The notes: generated by a model not told the origin, from the sequence alone. Positions 44,186 through 52,284 are shown, numbered from the stretch's first letter. The stretch: 64,000 nt of DNA from an uncultured Muribaculaceae bacterium (GCA_905233915.1 CAJOFM010000001.1:124001-188000), one strand, 5' to 3'. Translations and numbers: made by a program.

Positions 44186-45007
44186 ATGAAGATAGATTTT
44201 CTTTTTTCCACCGACTTCTACGGGATGAATGCCAGTGAGTTGAGCCACACCTGCATGCACCTGCTGTGCACGGCTGGCGAGGGCAGCTTTGTGTTCAACG
44301 AGCACTGCTACCACATCATGAAGAACGACCTGGTGGTGATTTCCATGCCCGACCGCGTCAGCAATCTTGCGGCCCATGCCGACATGCAAGTAGAGTGGTT
44401 TGCCGCCGACTACAGGTTCCTGCAGAACCAGTTGCCGTCCAACAACTACAGCATCGGCGGTAGCATTTCGCTCAATCAGGACCCCGTCATCAAGCTCACC
44501 GACGAACAGGCCCGGCATCTGCTGGAAGATTTTCACCGCCTGAGAGATCGCCTGGGCGAGCGACACCTGTCGTTCTACCAGGAACTCATGGGCAGCCTGT
44601 GCCAGACCATGATGTACGACATCTTTGAGGCTCATGCCCAGCGTGATGCCACCGACGCGCACACCGACCGCACGGCCTATATCGTCAAGCAGCTCATGGA
44701 GTTGCTTTCCACCGGCATCAGCCGCACCGAACGCGAGGTCGGTTATTATGCCGAGCGCCTCAACGTATCGCCCAAATACCTCTCGGCCACCATCAAGCGC
44801 GTGACAGGCCTCAGCGTCACCTCCTACATCGACCGCCACACCGTGCCCATCCTCAAGGAACTGCTCAACGACGAGCGCCTGTCGCTCACCCAGATTGCCG
44901 AGCGCATGAACTTCACCTCACTCTCCTACTTCAGCCGCTACTGCACCAAGCACCTGGGCCAGTCGCCCAGCGCCTACCGCCAGAGCCTCCAGCCCAAAAA
45001 GCGCTAA
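44186..45007 (+). CDS. AraC-family transcriptional regulator
   Basis: A 273-residue regulator from the ATG at 44186. The N-terminal half is a cupin-like sensor (SFVFNEHCYHIMKNDLVVISMPDRVSNL), and the C-terminal half has the double helix-turn-helix: AERLNVSPKYLSATIKRVTG and IAERMNFTSLSYFSRYCTKHLGQSPSAYRQ. It is divergent from the seven-gene redox operon that includes YqhD- and DkgA-like enzymes, matching the role of E. coli YqhC as aldehyde-responsive activator; this is inference from context. An ATG at 44150 was rejected because it lies upstream of the -7 promoter box. Confidence 0.92.
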   Translation: MKIDFLFSTDFYGMNASELSHTCMHLLCTAGEGSFVFNEHCYHIMKNDLVVISMPDRVSNLAAHADMQVEWFAADYRFLQNQLPSNNYSIGGSISLNQDPVIKLTDEQARHLLEDFHRLRDRLGERHLSFYQELMGSLCQTMMYDIFEAHAQRDATDAHTDRTAYIVKQLMELLSTGISRTEREVGYYAERLNVSPKYLSATIKRVTGLSVTSYIDRHTVPILKELLNDERLSLTQIAERMNFTSLSYFSRYCTKHLGQSPSAYRQSLQPKKR

Positions 45008-45304
45008 CCATCGGCCATCACATCGACATCTCACACTAAAACGCTAAGATTTTAGTTTCTAGTTGGCATCCCTAATGCCTAAAACCTAATGCCTAAAACC
45101 TAAAACCTAATGCCTAAAACCTAATGCCTAATTCTTTCGTCCGCGCGTGCATGGGTGTAAAGCAACGGAAACTGCACTTTTGAGGGTGGCGGATGGGAGA
45201 TTTGTTGAATAAATGTTGCTCATGTCGAGTATTATTACGATATTTGCGTGTTAAATATTCACCCACCCTACGGCTAACTCGTAGTAAGCAAATACTTGTC
45301 TATC
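45008..45304. repeat. Gene-free stretch with composite repeat (copy 1) and TAATGCCTAAAACC tandem units
   Basis: Blocks in order are ACGCTAAGATTT (from about 45040), TAGTTGGCATCCC (45060), tandem CCTAATG/CCTAAAA units (45071-45131), and TTTCGTCCGCGCGTGCA (45135-45151). The same order recurs at 62833-62940. No open reading frame or clear promoter was recognised; GATATTTG at about 45238-45245 is a one-mismatch -7 box for the radical SAM gene. Confidence 0.65.
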
Positions 45305-46384
45305 ATGAACGAGCATCAACTGCAACAATTGGAAAGGACTCGTGAGTATGTGGAGCAACTCAAGCGGGAACACCCGTTGCGCGACCTGTTTTGGGAGTGC
45401 ACGCTGCGCTGCAACATGGCGTGCCGACATTGTGGCAGTGACTGCCTGAAGGAATCGATGGTGCCCGACATGCCCCTGGCCGACTTCCTGCCAGTGCTCG
45501 ACGAGGTGGCGGCGCACTGCGACCCCAGGGAAGTGATGGTGCAGACGGTGGGCGGTGAGCCGCTGGTGAGGCCCGACCTGATGGACTGCGGGCGTGCCAT
45601 ACGCGAGCGGGGCTTCATGTGGGGACTGGTCACCAATGGCCTCATCCTGGACCGCTCCCTTGCCCGCGAGATGGCCCAGGCGGGTATCACCTCGCTGTCC
45701 ATCGACGTGGACGGCATGCGCGAGGAGCACAACTGGCTCCGCAATTCCAAGGTAAGCTTTGACGCCGCCATGCGGGCGATAGAAGCGGTACAAACCATCC
45801 CCGACCTCACCTGGGACGTCATTACCTGTGTGAACGGCCGCAATCTGCCCCAACTGAATGAGATCAAAAAGTTGCTCATCGAGGCTGGCGTGACCCACTG
45901 GCGCTGCTTCACCATCGACCCGATGGGACGTGCCGCCCAGGACCCGAGCCTGCTGATTACCGATGAACAGTTCCGCGAGCTGCTCAACTTCATCGTCGCC
46001 ACCCGTTGCGAGGGGGAAATCGACCTGAGTTACGCCTGTGACGGATTCCTGGGCGCCTACGAGGGGCTTGTCCGCGACTATTTCTTCTATTGCCAAGCAG
46101 GGCTCTCGGTGGCCAGTGTGCGTGCCGACGGCGCCATCTCGGGCTGCCTGAGCATCCGCAGCGATTACAGCCAGGGCAACATCTACCGCGACAGCTTCTG
46201 GGATGTGTGGGAAAACCGTTTTGAGCAGTACCGCGACCGTGAGTGGATGAGGCGTGGCGCGTGCAAGGATTGTGAGGCATTCCGCTACTGTCAAGGCGAC
46301 GGTTTCCACCTGCGCGACGGCAATGGCGACCTGATGATGACCTGCCACTACAGGCAGCTAAAAAATATTAAGGTTAATGGTTAA
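45305..46384 (+). CDS. Radical SAM/SPASM protein
   Basis: A cytoplasmic iron-sulfur enzyme of 359 residues. The radical SAM cluster is CNMACRHC (Cys36, 40, 43), preceded by LRDLFWECTLR. GGEPLVRPDL is the SAM-binding GGE motif. The C-terminal SPASM region holds CQAG, GC, CKDCEAFRYC and a final Cys in MTCHY, enough for auxiliary clusters. The LFWECTLRCN...CGSDC pattern is what I recall of the Bacteroidetes TIGR04133 group; related SPASM enzymes modify peptides or proteins. Directly downstream are three paralogues with a shared N-terminal leader, which are the obvious candidate substrates. The ATG at 45305 was chosen over an upstream in-frame TTG at 45296. Confidence 0.9.
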   Translation: MNEHQLQQLERTREYVEQLKREHPLRDLFWECTLRCNMACRHCGSDCLKESMVPDMPLADFLPVLDEVAAHCDPREVMVQTVGGEPLVRPDLMDCGRAIRERGFMWGLVTNGLILDRSLAREMAQAGITSLSIDVDGMREEHNWLRNSKVSFDAAMRAIEAVQTIPDLTWDVITCVNGRNLPQLNEIKKLLIEAGVTHWRCFTIDPMGRAAQDPSLLITDEQFRELLNFIVATRCEGEIDLSYACDGFLGAYEGLVRDYFFYCQAGLSVASVRADGAISGCLSIRSDYSQGNIYRDSFWDVWENRFEQYRDREWMRRGACKDCEAFRYCQGDGFHLRDGNGDLMMTCHYRQLKNIKVNG

Positions 46385-46420
46385 TGGTTAGAGGTTAGGG
46401 TTTAGAGGCTAAGGGTTAAT
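46371..46420. repeat. Short tandem repeat of GGTTAAT/GGTTAGA units
   Basis: Degenerate 7-8 base units (GGTTAATG, GGTTAGA, GGTTAGGG) overlap the end of the radical SAM gene and reach the start of the next gene. They supply the last codons of the radical SAM protein. Confidence 0.6.
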
Positions 46421-46423
46421 GTG

Positions 46424-47047
46424 ATGAAAGATAAGAGAAATAAAGGGAAAAAGACGCTCGCTGCGGTAGTTGCCGCGGGGCTCACGCCGGGTTTCGTTGC
46501 TGCCAGCACCGCAGGTCTGTCCAATCAGGGCTCCAATGCTGGAATCACCGCTGCCGATATGGTCGCCATTGACGGCACAACTTACAGTTTTGACGAGCTA
46601 TATGCCATGCAACGTGGAGACACTGTGGAGACACAAATAGAGCTCCCCGAAGTCATAGTCAAATCATTGCCTCGAGCCACAAAGTATGGTGCCATAATGC
46701 CTAAACCGGTCAATGAAACTATCTATCGTGCCGTTGTGCAGATGCCACAGTTCCCGCTTGGCGAGGCTGCACTGATAAAGTACATTGAATCACATATCAT
46801 TTATCCTCCCATGGCTGCCGAAAACAATGTTCAGGGTAGAGTCGTTGTGCAGTTTGTTGTGAATAAAGACGGTAGCATAGGCGAAGTGAAGGTTGTGCGC
46901 TCGGTGGATAAGGACCTTGATGCCGAGGCCGTCCGTGTTATCAAGTCGATGCCCAAGTTTATTCCCGGCCGCCAAAATGGACAAGCTGTGAGCGTATGGT
47001 ACACGCTGCCTGTACCATTCAAACTGCCAGTAAAAAACAATCACTAA
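46424..47047 (+). CDS. Leader-bearing TonB C-terminal-domain protein, paralogue 1
   Basis: 207 residues. The N-terminus (about 1-60: KGKKTLAAVVAAGLTPGFVAAS, then ITAADMVAIDGTTYSFDELYAMQRGD) is nearly the same in the next two genes; the hydrophobic stretch looks like a signal peptide or anchor. The C-terminus (about 110-200: PQFPLGEAALIKYIESHI; GRVVVQFVVNKDGSIGEVKVVRS; WYTLPVPFKL) is a TonB C-terminal domain, which normally contacts outer-membrane receptors. The long proline-rich spacer of true TonB is absent, so energy transduction is doubtful. It lies 39 bases after the radical SAM gene. The GTG at 46421 or the ATG at 46424 may start it. Confidence 0.82.
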   Translation: MKDKRNKGKKTLAAVVAAGLTPGFVAASTAGLSNQGSNAGITAADMVAIDGTTYSFDELYAMQRGDTVETQIELPEVIVKSLPRATKYGAIMPKPVNETIYRAVVQMPQFPLGEAALIKYIESHIIYPPMAAENNVQGRVVVQFVVNKDGSIGEVKVVRSVDKDLDAEAVRVIKSMPKFIPGRQNGQAVSVWYTLPVPFKLPVKNNH

Positions 47048-47058
47048 AAACATTTGGA

Positions 47059-47736
47059 ATGATGAAAGAGAAAAATAGAGGGAAAAAGACGCTCGCTGCG
47101 GTGGGTGCTGTGGTTGCTGCAGGGCTCACGCCGGGATTCGTTGCTGCCAGCGCCGCAGGTGCGGCTCTTCAGGCCCCCAATGCTCCATTCACCGCTGCCG
47201 ACGTGGTCGCCATCGACGGCACAACTTACAGTTTTGACGAATTATATGCCATGCAACGTGGAGAATCTGTGGACACAATAGAGATGCATATCGTACTTGA
47301 AGAATCAAATGCCACTTTGTATGGAGTAATAATTCCTATACCCAATAATTCCCATAAAGTTCAGAGGGATAAAGCTAAGAAGGATAACGTTAAGAAGGAT
47401 AACGTTAAGAAGAATGACGACACTGTCTATCGTAGCGTTGAGCAGATGCCCCGATTCCCGGGTGGCGAGGCTGCGTTGATGAAGTACATCAACTCCCATA
47501 TCAATTATCCTACCGCGGCTGCCATGAATAAAATAGAAGGCAATGTCGTTGTGCAGTTTGTTGTGAAAAAAGACGGAAGTATCGGTGAAGTGAAGGTTGT
47601 CCGCTCAGTGGAGAAGAACCTTGACAGGGAAGCCGTCCGCGTTATCAAGTCGTTGCCCAAGTTCACTCCCGGCCGCCAAAATGGTGAAGCAGTGAACGTA
47701 TGGTACACGTTGCCTGTTCCATTCAAGCTGAAATAG
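47059..47736 (+). CDS. Leader-bearing TonB C-terminal-domain protein, paralogue 2
   Basis: 225 residues from the ATG at 47059 (an in-frame ATG at 46996 lies within the preceding gene and was rejected). The leader KGKKTLAAV-type block, the AAGLTPGFVAASAAG stretch and the FTAADVVAIDGTTYSFDELYAMQRGES motif match paralogue 1. The middle holds a short repeated lysine block (KKDNVKKDNVKKNDD, about 113-127). The C-terminal TonB domain (MPRFPGGEAALMKYINSHI; GNVVVQFVVKKDGSIGEVKVV; WYTLPVPFKLK) is well conserved with paralogue 1, including the MPxFPGGE motif typical of Bacteroidetes TonB. It begins 11 bases after paralogue 1, so it is cotranslated or cotranscribed. Confidence 0.82.
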   Translation: MMKEKNRGKKTLAAVGAVVAAGLTPGFVAASAAGAALQAPNAPFTAADVVAIDGTTYSFDELYAMQRGESVDTIEMHIVLEESNATLYGVIIPIPNNSHKVQRDKAKKDNVKKDNVKKNDDTVYRSVEQMPRFPGGEAALMKYINSHINYPTAAAMNKIEGNVVVQFVVKKDGSIGEVKVVRSVEKNLDREAVRVIKSLPKFTPGRQNGEAVNVWYTLPVPFKLK

Positions 47737-48182
47737 AGAAATCAGCACAGCAAAAGAGTATTAAACCATAAATATCCTCCCTGAAAAGCCCGTGAGGACT
47801 GGCCAGATGATAGGCAGAAGTGAAGCGAAGCGGAACTCCTGTTAACGACACATGCCACAAACTAGCCCCGCTAGGGGCGATACTTTCTCTGCCGCCCCGA
47901 TGGGGCTTGGATGATTGCCCCACTATTGCAGGGGTTTCACTCGGCTTCGCCTCGTTGCACCCCTGCCTATACTCTAAACGCTCCTAACGGAGCTTTTATC
48001 AAGCATCACTGCCGAGAACTCCTGACTTGCTCTAAACGCTCCTAACGGAGCTTTTTGCGACCCACTCCAAACGTCCCTGCCTGTGGTCTCGCGGGTCTTA
48101 CGGAGCATTTAACGGAGCCAAGGGGCATTAAACTCTAAGGGCGTATTTTAGTCTAAAGAATATAATACTCTAACGCCATAAC
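47737..48182. repeat. Gene-free stretch with a modular intergenic element (copy B)
   Basis: No gene is seen. The element (about 47858-48060) has a CCCCGCTAGGGGC hairpin, GCCCCGATGGGGC (47894-47906), GCAGGGGT...ACCCCTGC (47927-47967), and two CTCTAAACGCTCCTAACGGAG units (47972-47992 and 48030-48050). It lacks the first long hairpin of copies A and C. It interrupts the radical SAM cassette between paralogues 2 and 3. Confidence 0.7.
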
Positions 48183-48803
48183 ATGAAGAAAGACAAAAAT
48201 AAAGGGAAAAAGACGCTCGCTGCGGTGGGTGCCGTGGTTGCCGCAGGGCTAACACCAGGTGCCATTGTTGCCAGCGCCGCAGGAATGCCCCCTCAAAGCC
48301 CCAATGTTGAAATCACTGCTGCCCAGGTGGTCTCTATCGCCGGCAGCACCTATAGTTTTGATGAATTGTTCGCCATGCAAGAACGTGTCAACGGTCCACG
48401 CCAAGAACAACCGCAACACGCATCAAGGTATGGCATACCACGCCCTCAAACTCAACACCAAACAATGTATGGTGCGATGCGCCCCATACACCCCCCACAT
48501 CCAAAACCGCCTATTGAAATTCATGTGTCGGCGAGACTGGACACGATTCAAAAGGGCCTCATTGAGTATTGCATCCAGTTGCTTGATGCTGATTCCTATA
48601 CCCGAGGTGTCGATTTTGACCTTGACAGCGACTTGACCCGTGAAATAGAAATGAGTGAAGAGCAGCTGAAGGAACTCAAGGCATTCATCGAGGAATACTA
48701 CGGCGTGGAAGTGTCTCACCACCGTTTCCGTCTCCAAGGTCAGCTCAACACGTTGCGCCTCATCTCGGAATACATCTTCAAGCTAAAAACCGTTTGGGAC
48801 TAA
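48183..48803 (+). CDS. Leader-bearing protein with acyl-carrier-protein-like C-terminus, paralogue 3
   Basis: 206 residues. The N-terminus (KGKKTLAAVGAVVAAGLTPG, then ITAAQVVSIAGSTYSFDELFAMQE) is the same leader as in the two TonB-domain paralogues. The middle (about 75-115) is a Pro/His/Gln-rich linker. The C-terminus (about 118-206: GLIEYCIQLLDADSY; LTREIEMSEEQLKELKAFIEE; YYGVEVSHHRFRLQG; LISEYIFKLK) has the helix pattern of acyl carrier proteins, but the usual DSL serine motif is degenerate (MSEE), so phosphopantetheine attachment is doubtful. No TonB domain is present. It is separated from paralogue 2 by the repeat element at 47858-48060. Confidence 0.65.
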   Translation: MKKDKNKGKKTLAAVGAVVAAGLTPGAIVASAAGMPPQSPNVEITAAQVVSIAGSTYSFDELFAMQERVNGPRQEQPQHASRYGIPRPQTQHQTMYGAMRPIHPPHPKPPIEIHVSARLDTIQKGLIEYCIQLLDADSYTRGVDFDLDSDLTREIEMSEEQLKELKAFIEEYYGVEVSHHRFRLQGQLNTLRLISEYIFKLKTVWD

Positions 48804-48855
48804 AGGAGTTAGAAGTTAGGAGTTAGGAGTTAGAAGTTAACTTTTCACTGTTAAC
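48804..48855. repeat. Short tandem repeat GAGTTAG/GAAGTTA
   Basis: Six degenerate 8-base units (GGAGTTAG, AAGTTAGG) followed by TTTTCACTGTTAACTAATG lie between convergent genes. A longer array of the same unit is at 51051, on the other side of the LRR gene. Confidence 0.65.
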
Positions 48856-48861
48856 TAATGC

Positions 48862-50964
48862 CTAAGGGATGCGGACGGGGCGGACAGAATTGCCGAAGGA
48901 TCGGGTGCCAGTGGACGGAGCACGCCAACCCTCATAATGGAACATCAAGCGGTAGGCAAAGTCGCAGATATTAGTGTAGAGTTCGCGAGACCAGATGTCG
49001 CCACTTGTGCCTTCACCAGTGTTGTTGTCTCCCCAGTTGAAGCCCGCAGCGGGCAAGAACATGGTATTCCCGTTGGGACCTGTCACCAATATGCCCTTCA
49101 CACCATTCAATTCTGTCCATTGCTGGGTGCAGTTACTGTATAATTCTACGAGCTGCTCAACGGTGGGCATGCGCCACGATGGTCCCCAGTTCACATAGGC
49201 AGCATCATCTTCAGGATCCAGTTCAATCTTGTTGTCAACCGTTCCATCACTGCTATTGTTACAATATTTCGTCAGAAGACCGTCTTCGCACCACTTGTAG
49301 GTATACCAATTGTAGGTTTCCTTGGGTGCGGTCTCGCCCCAAGCGAACTGATGGCCGAACTCCTCGGGAGCATTGGCACCCACGTTGCACGTTGCCCACA
49401 GCGTGCCACTGGGCAAGCCCAAGTCCACCCACTCGTGCTCTGGTTCCTCATGAGCGCTCACGATGATGTCGATAATAACATTGATGTCGGCAATGGTAAT
49501 CTCACCATCACTGTTCACGTCGGCACGAGCGGCATAAATATCTCTTCCCAGGATAATGTCAACAACGGCATTGATATCACTAAGATCGATCTCGCCGTCA
49601 AGGTTCACATCACCTCGCAGGTACTCCTCCGGCATCACATCGTCCACAATCTGCTCGAAGTAGGGATACCAATGCTCATCGGCTTGATAGGCATCGGCTG
49701 CGCCCTGCGGCACATGCAGAGTGCGCCCTGAATAGTTTTTATCAGACAAATAAAAAGTAGCGCTGCCACAGGTCACACTCGAGAGGTCGGCGATATGGCT
49801 ATACACATCTGTCAACCCAGTGCATTTCCAAAATGCCCTCGTGCCAATGGCGGAAACCGAGCCGGGGATGGTCAAGCACGTCAACCCGCTGCATTCAACG
49901 AACGCATAATTGCCAATTGAGGTAACCGAGCAAGGAATCGTCACGCTCGTCAGCCCACTGCACATCAAGAACATACCCTCCATGATGCTGGTGACCGAAG
50001 AGGGAATAGTCACACTCGTCAGCCCACTGCAGCGCATGAATGCATATTTGCCGATGCTGGTGACCGAAGAGGGAATAGCGACACTTGTCAAGCCGCTGCA
50101 GTCCTGGAAAGCATTCTCGCCGATGGCAGTGACCGACTCAGGGATGGCGATGCTGGTCAACCCGCTCATGCCCGCGAACGCATAATCACCTATACTTGTA
50201 ACGGTGCTGGGAATGAGCGTATTCTGACAACCCGCAAACAATCTATTGCTTGCCGTCTCAATGATAGCATTACAATTATCACGGGAATCGTATGCTGCGT
50301 TGCCGTTATCCACAATGATACTCTCCAAGTTGGCACAACCACTGAAGGCTCCCGTGCCAATGCCCGTGACAGAGCCAGGGATGACTACACTCGTCAAGCC
50401 GACACAGCCAGCAAAAGCACCCATGCGGATACCAGCGACAGAGTTTGGGATGACCGTGCTTTGACAGCCTGCCCACAAAATATTGTTTGCTGTCAGAATG
50501 ACTGCATTACAGTCATCACGGGAATCATACCTCGGATTATCACTTGCCACGACAAGACGCGACAGATTTCTATTGTAAGAAAACACATTGTCGCCAATGT
50601 ATGTGACAGCGCTGCCGATGTTCACACTCGTCAGATTGTCACAATGAGCGAACGCCTGGATGCCGATTATACTAACTGAGTTACCAATGGTCACACTCGT
50701 CAGCCCATTGCAGCCACTGAAAGCCTGGTCGTCGATGACTTTGACAGTGTAGGTAGAGCCGTTGTAAGTCACGGTTTCGGGGATGGTCACGTCACCCGAA
50801 TATTTGTTTGTACTAGGGGATTCGGTCACTTCGACAATGCCTGCGTTGCTGCGAAAGTTATAGTAAATGCCGTCCACCTCGAAATCGTAGGCATAGGCAG
50901 CAGTGGCTGGCAACAACAGGGCCAGCAGCAGGAGTGTGGATGTAATCAGACTTCTCATTTTCAT
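48862..50964 (-). CDS. Secreted LRR-dockerin-FISUMP protein
   Basis: A 700-residue surface or secreted protein. A signal peptide (about 1-25) is followed by a YDFEVDGIYYNF domain shared with the 7083 gene, then about 14 BspA-type leucine-rich repeats (SVTSIGKYAFMRCSGLTSV pattern), a full two-repeat dockerin at about 445-510 (GDVNLDGEIDLSDINAVVD and DVNSDGEITIADINVIID), and a C-terminal FISUMP-type domain starting at EWVDLGLPSGTLWATCNVGA and ending FGNSVRPVRIP. Here the dockerin is internal rather than terminal. Adhesion or glycan binding is likely, but the target is unknown. Start at 50964 or the third codon (50958). Confidence 0.87.
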   Translation of the reverse strand: MKMRSLITSTLLLLALLLPATAAYAYDFEVDGIYYNFRSNAGIVEVTESPSTNKYSGDVTIPETVTYNGSTYTVKVIDDQAFSGCNGLTSVTIGNSVSIIGIQAFAHCDNLTSVNIGSAVTYIGDNVFSYNRNLSRLVVASDNPRYDSRDDCNAVILTANNILWAGCQSTVIPNSVAGIRMGAFAGCVGLTSVVIPGSVTGIGTGAFSGCANLESIIVDNGNAAYDSRDNCNAIIETASNRLFAGCQNTLIPSTVTSIGDYAFAGMSGLTSIAIPESVTAIGENAFQDCSGLTSVAIPSSVTSIGKYAFMRCSGLTSVTIPSSVTSIMEGMFLMCSGLTSVTIPCSVTSIGNYAFVECSGLTCLTIPGSVSAIGTRAFWKCTGLTDVYSHIADLSSVTCGSATFYLSDKNYSGRTLHVPQGAADAYQADEHWYPYFEQIVDDVMPEEYLRGDVNLDGEIDLSDINAVVDIILGRDIYAARADVNSDGEITIADINVIIDIIVSAHEEPEHEWVDLGLPSGTLWATCNVGANAPEEFGHQFAWGETAPKETYNWYTYKWCEDGLLTKYCNNSSDGTVDNKIELDPEDDAAYVNWGPSWRMPTVEQLVELYSNCTQQWTELNGVKGILVTGPNGNTMFLPAAGFNWGDNNTGEGTSGDIWSRELYTNICDFAYRLMFHYEGWRAPSTGTRSFGNSVRPVRIP

Positions 50965-50992
50965 TTCAGGTGTTGAATGTTAATTGCTGTCG

Positions 50993-51024
50993 CAAAAGTA
51001 ACTAAAAAAAATCGTGCTAACAAG
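50993..51024 (-). promoter_or_regulatory. Promoter of the LRR-dockerin-FISUMP gene (minus strand)
   Basis: TACTTTTG at 51000-50993 on the minus strand, with CTTG at 51024-51021 after 20 bases. The start is about 30 bases downstream. Confidence 0.6.
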
Positions 51025-51050
51025 TTTTCAACGACCAATCAGAACGAAGG

Positions 51051-51134
51051 GAGTTAGGAGTTAGGAGTTAGGAGTTAGAAGTTAGAAGTTAGAAGTTAGA
51101 AGTTAGGAGTTAACTGTTCACTGTTAACTGTTAA
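51051..51134. repeat. Short tandem repeat array GGAGTTA/GAAGTTA with CTGTTAA units
   Basis: About nine consecutive 8-base units (GAGTTAGG, GAAGTTAG) followed by AACTGTTCACTGTTAACTGTTAACT. It is the longest of the short arrays in the window and abuts the aldo/keto reductase stop codon. Confidence 0.75.
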
Positions 51135-52169
51135 CTAACGCTTTGTCGCGGCTGTCACCCACACAGGGTCGGTGTCCATGACAGGTTTGTTGACGGCCAT
51201 CACGCCCGAGAGGTTGTGCGGCACGTAGGGTTCTTCCAGATAGCGGATGTCGTCGGCTGTCAACTTAATGTCGAGCGAGCGCACGGCGCCCTCGATGTGG
51301 TGGAGTTTGGTGGCTCCCACGATGGGTGATTCCACCTTGGTCAGCAACCAGGCCAGTGAAATCTGCGTCATCTCCACGCCGTAGCGGTCGGCCAGTTCCA
51401 CGACGCGCTCCACGATACGGTTGTCTTGCTCGGCCGTCGCGTCATACTTGAAATGCATGAAGGAGTCCTTCTCCTGGCGCAGCGAGGTTTCACCTGGGCG
51501 CTTTGCCAGCTTGCCTGAGGCCAGTGCGCTGTAGGGCGTCTGTGCGATGTTATCCTCGCGGCACAGCGGCTGCATCTCGCGTTCCTCCTCACGCATAATC
51601 AGATTGTAATGGTTCTGCACACTGATGAACTTCGCCCAACCGTTCTTCTCGGCCAGGGCGTTCATCTTGGCCAACTGATAGGCATAGGCGTTGGCAATGC
51701 CGATGTAGCGGGCCTTGCCCGAACGGACGGCCTCGTTCATGCCTTCCAGAATTTCCTCGGCGGGCGTCTTGTAGTCCCAGATGTGGTAGATGTACAGGTC
51801 CACATAGTCCATGCCCAGGTGCTGCAGGCTGCTGTCGATGTTGTTCAGCACATGCTGGCGGCCATTGATGCCATTGGCAATCTCCTCGTCGGTGCGCGGC
51901 AGGAATTTGGTGGCCACGACCACGTCCTCGCGCCGTGCCATGTTGCGCAAGGCCCGCCCCACATACTGCTCAGAGGTACCCAATTGGTAAGCGATGGCCG
52001 TGTCAAAGAAGTTCACGCCCAAGTCAAGCGAGCGGCGGATGATTTCCCGTGTCGGCTCCTCGCCGATGGTCCATGAATGCTGGCCGATGGTCGGGTCGCC
52101 GAAGCCCATACAACCCAAACAGATGCGTGACACGCGCAAGTCAGAATTCCCCAGTTTTACGTATTCCAT
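51135..52169 (-). CDS. Aldo/keto reductase (larger, YajO/Tas-like group)
   Basis: A 344-residue NADPH-dependent reductase. The AKR tetrad is visible: Asp/Tyr in GVNFFDTAIAYQLGTSEQYVG, Lys in VVVATKFL, and His in YVDLYIYHIWDYKTPAEE. The C-terminus has VGATKLHHIEGAVRSLDIKL, the cofactor-binding end. It belongs to the long AKR type acting on diverse aldehydes and ketones; the natural substrate is unknown. It is divergent from the second redox cluster (52319 onward), with 149 bases between starts, so both may share regulation. Confidence 0.93.
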   Translation of the reverse strand: MEYVKLGNSDLRVSRICLGCMGFGDPTIGQHSWTIGEEPTREIIRRSLDLGVNFFDTAIAYQLGTSEQYVGRALRNMARREDVVVATKFLPRTDEEIANGINGRQHVLNNIDSSLQHLGMDYVDLYIYHIWDYKTPAEEILEGMNEAVRSGKARYIGIANAYAYQLAKMNALAEKNGWAKFISVQNHYNLIMREEEREMQPLCREDNIAQTPYSALASGKLAKRPGETSLRQEKDSFMHFKYDATAEQDNRIVERVVELADRYGVEMTQISLAWLLTKVESPIVGATKLHHIEGAVRSLDIKLTADDIRYLEEPYVPHNLSGVMAVNKPVMDTDPVWVTAATKR

Positions 52170-52284
52170 AACCCAAATTATTTATTATTTCCAAGACACA
52201 AAGATACAAAAACTTATTGTTGTTAGTATAGAAGAAAATGAAAAAAGTGAGGGTTTAGTGAACCGCCTATGTCGGATTTTTGTT

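Noticed and set aside
45071..45131. Possible CRISPR or telomere-like array
   Set aside because: The units are 7-8 bases, degenerate and without unique spacers; no cas genes are present and the DNA is internal chromosome.
46424..47736. Ordinary TonB energy transducers
   Set aside because: The C-terminal domain fits, but the proline-rich spacer is missing, no ExbB/ExbD genes are near, and the leader is shared with a non-TonB paralogue.
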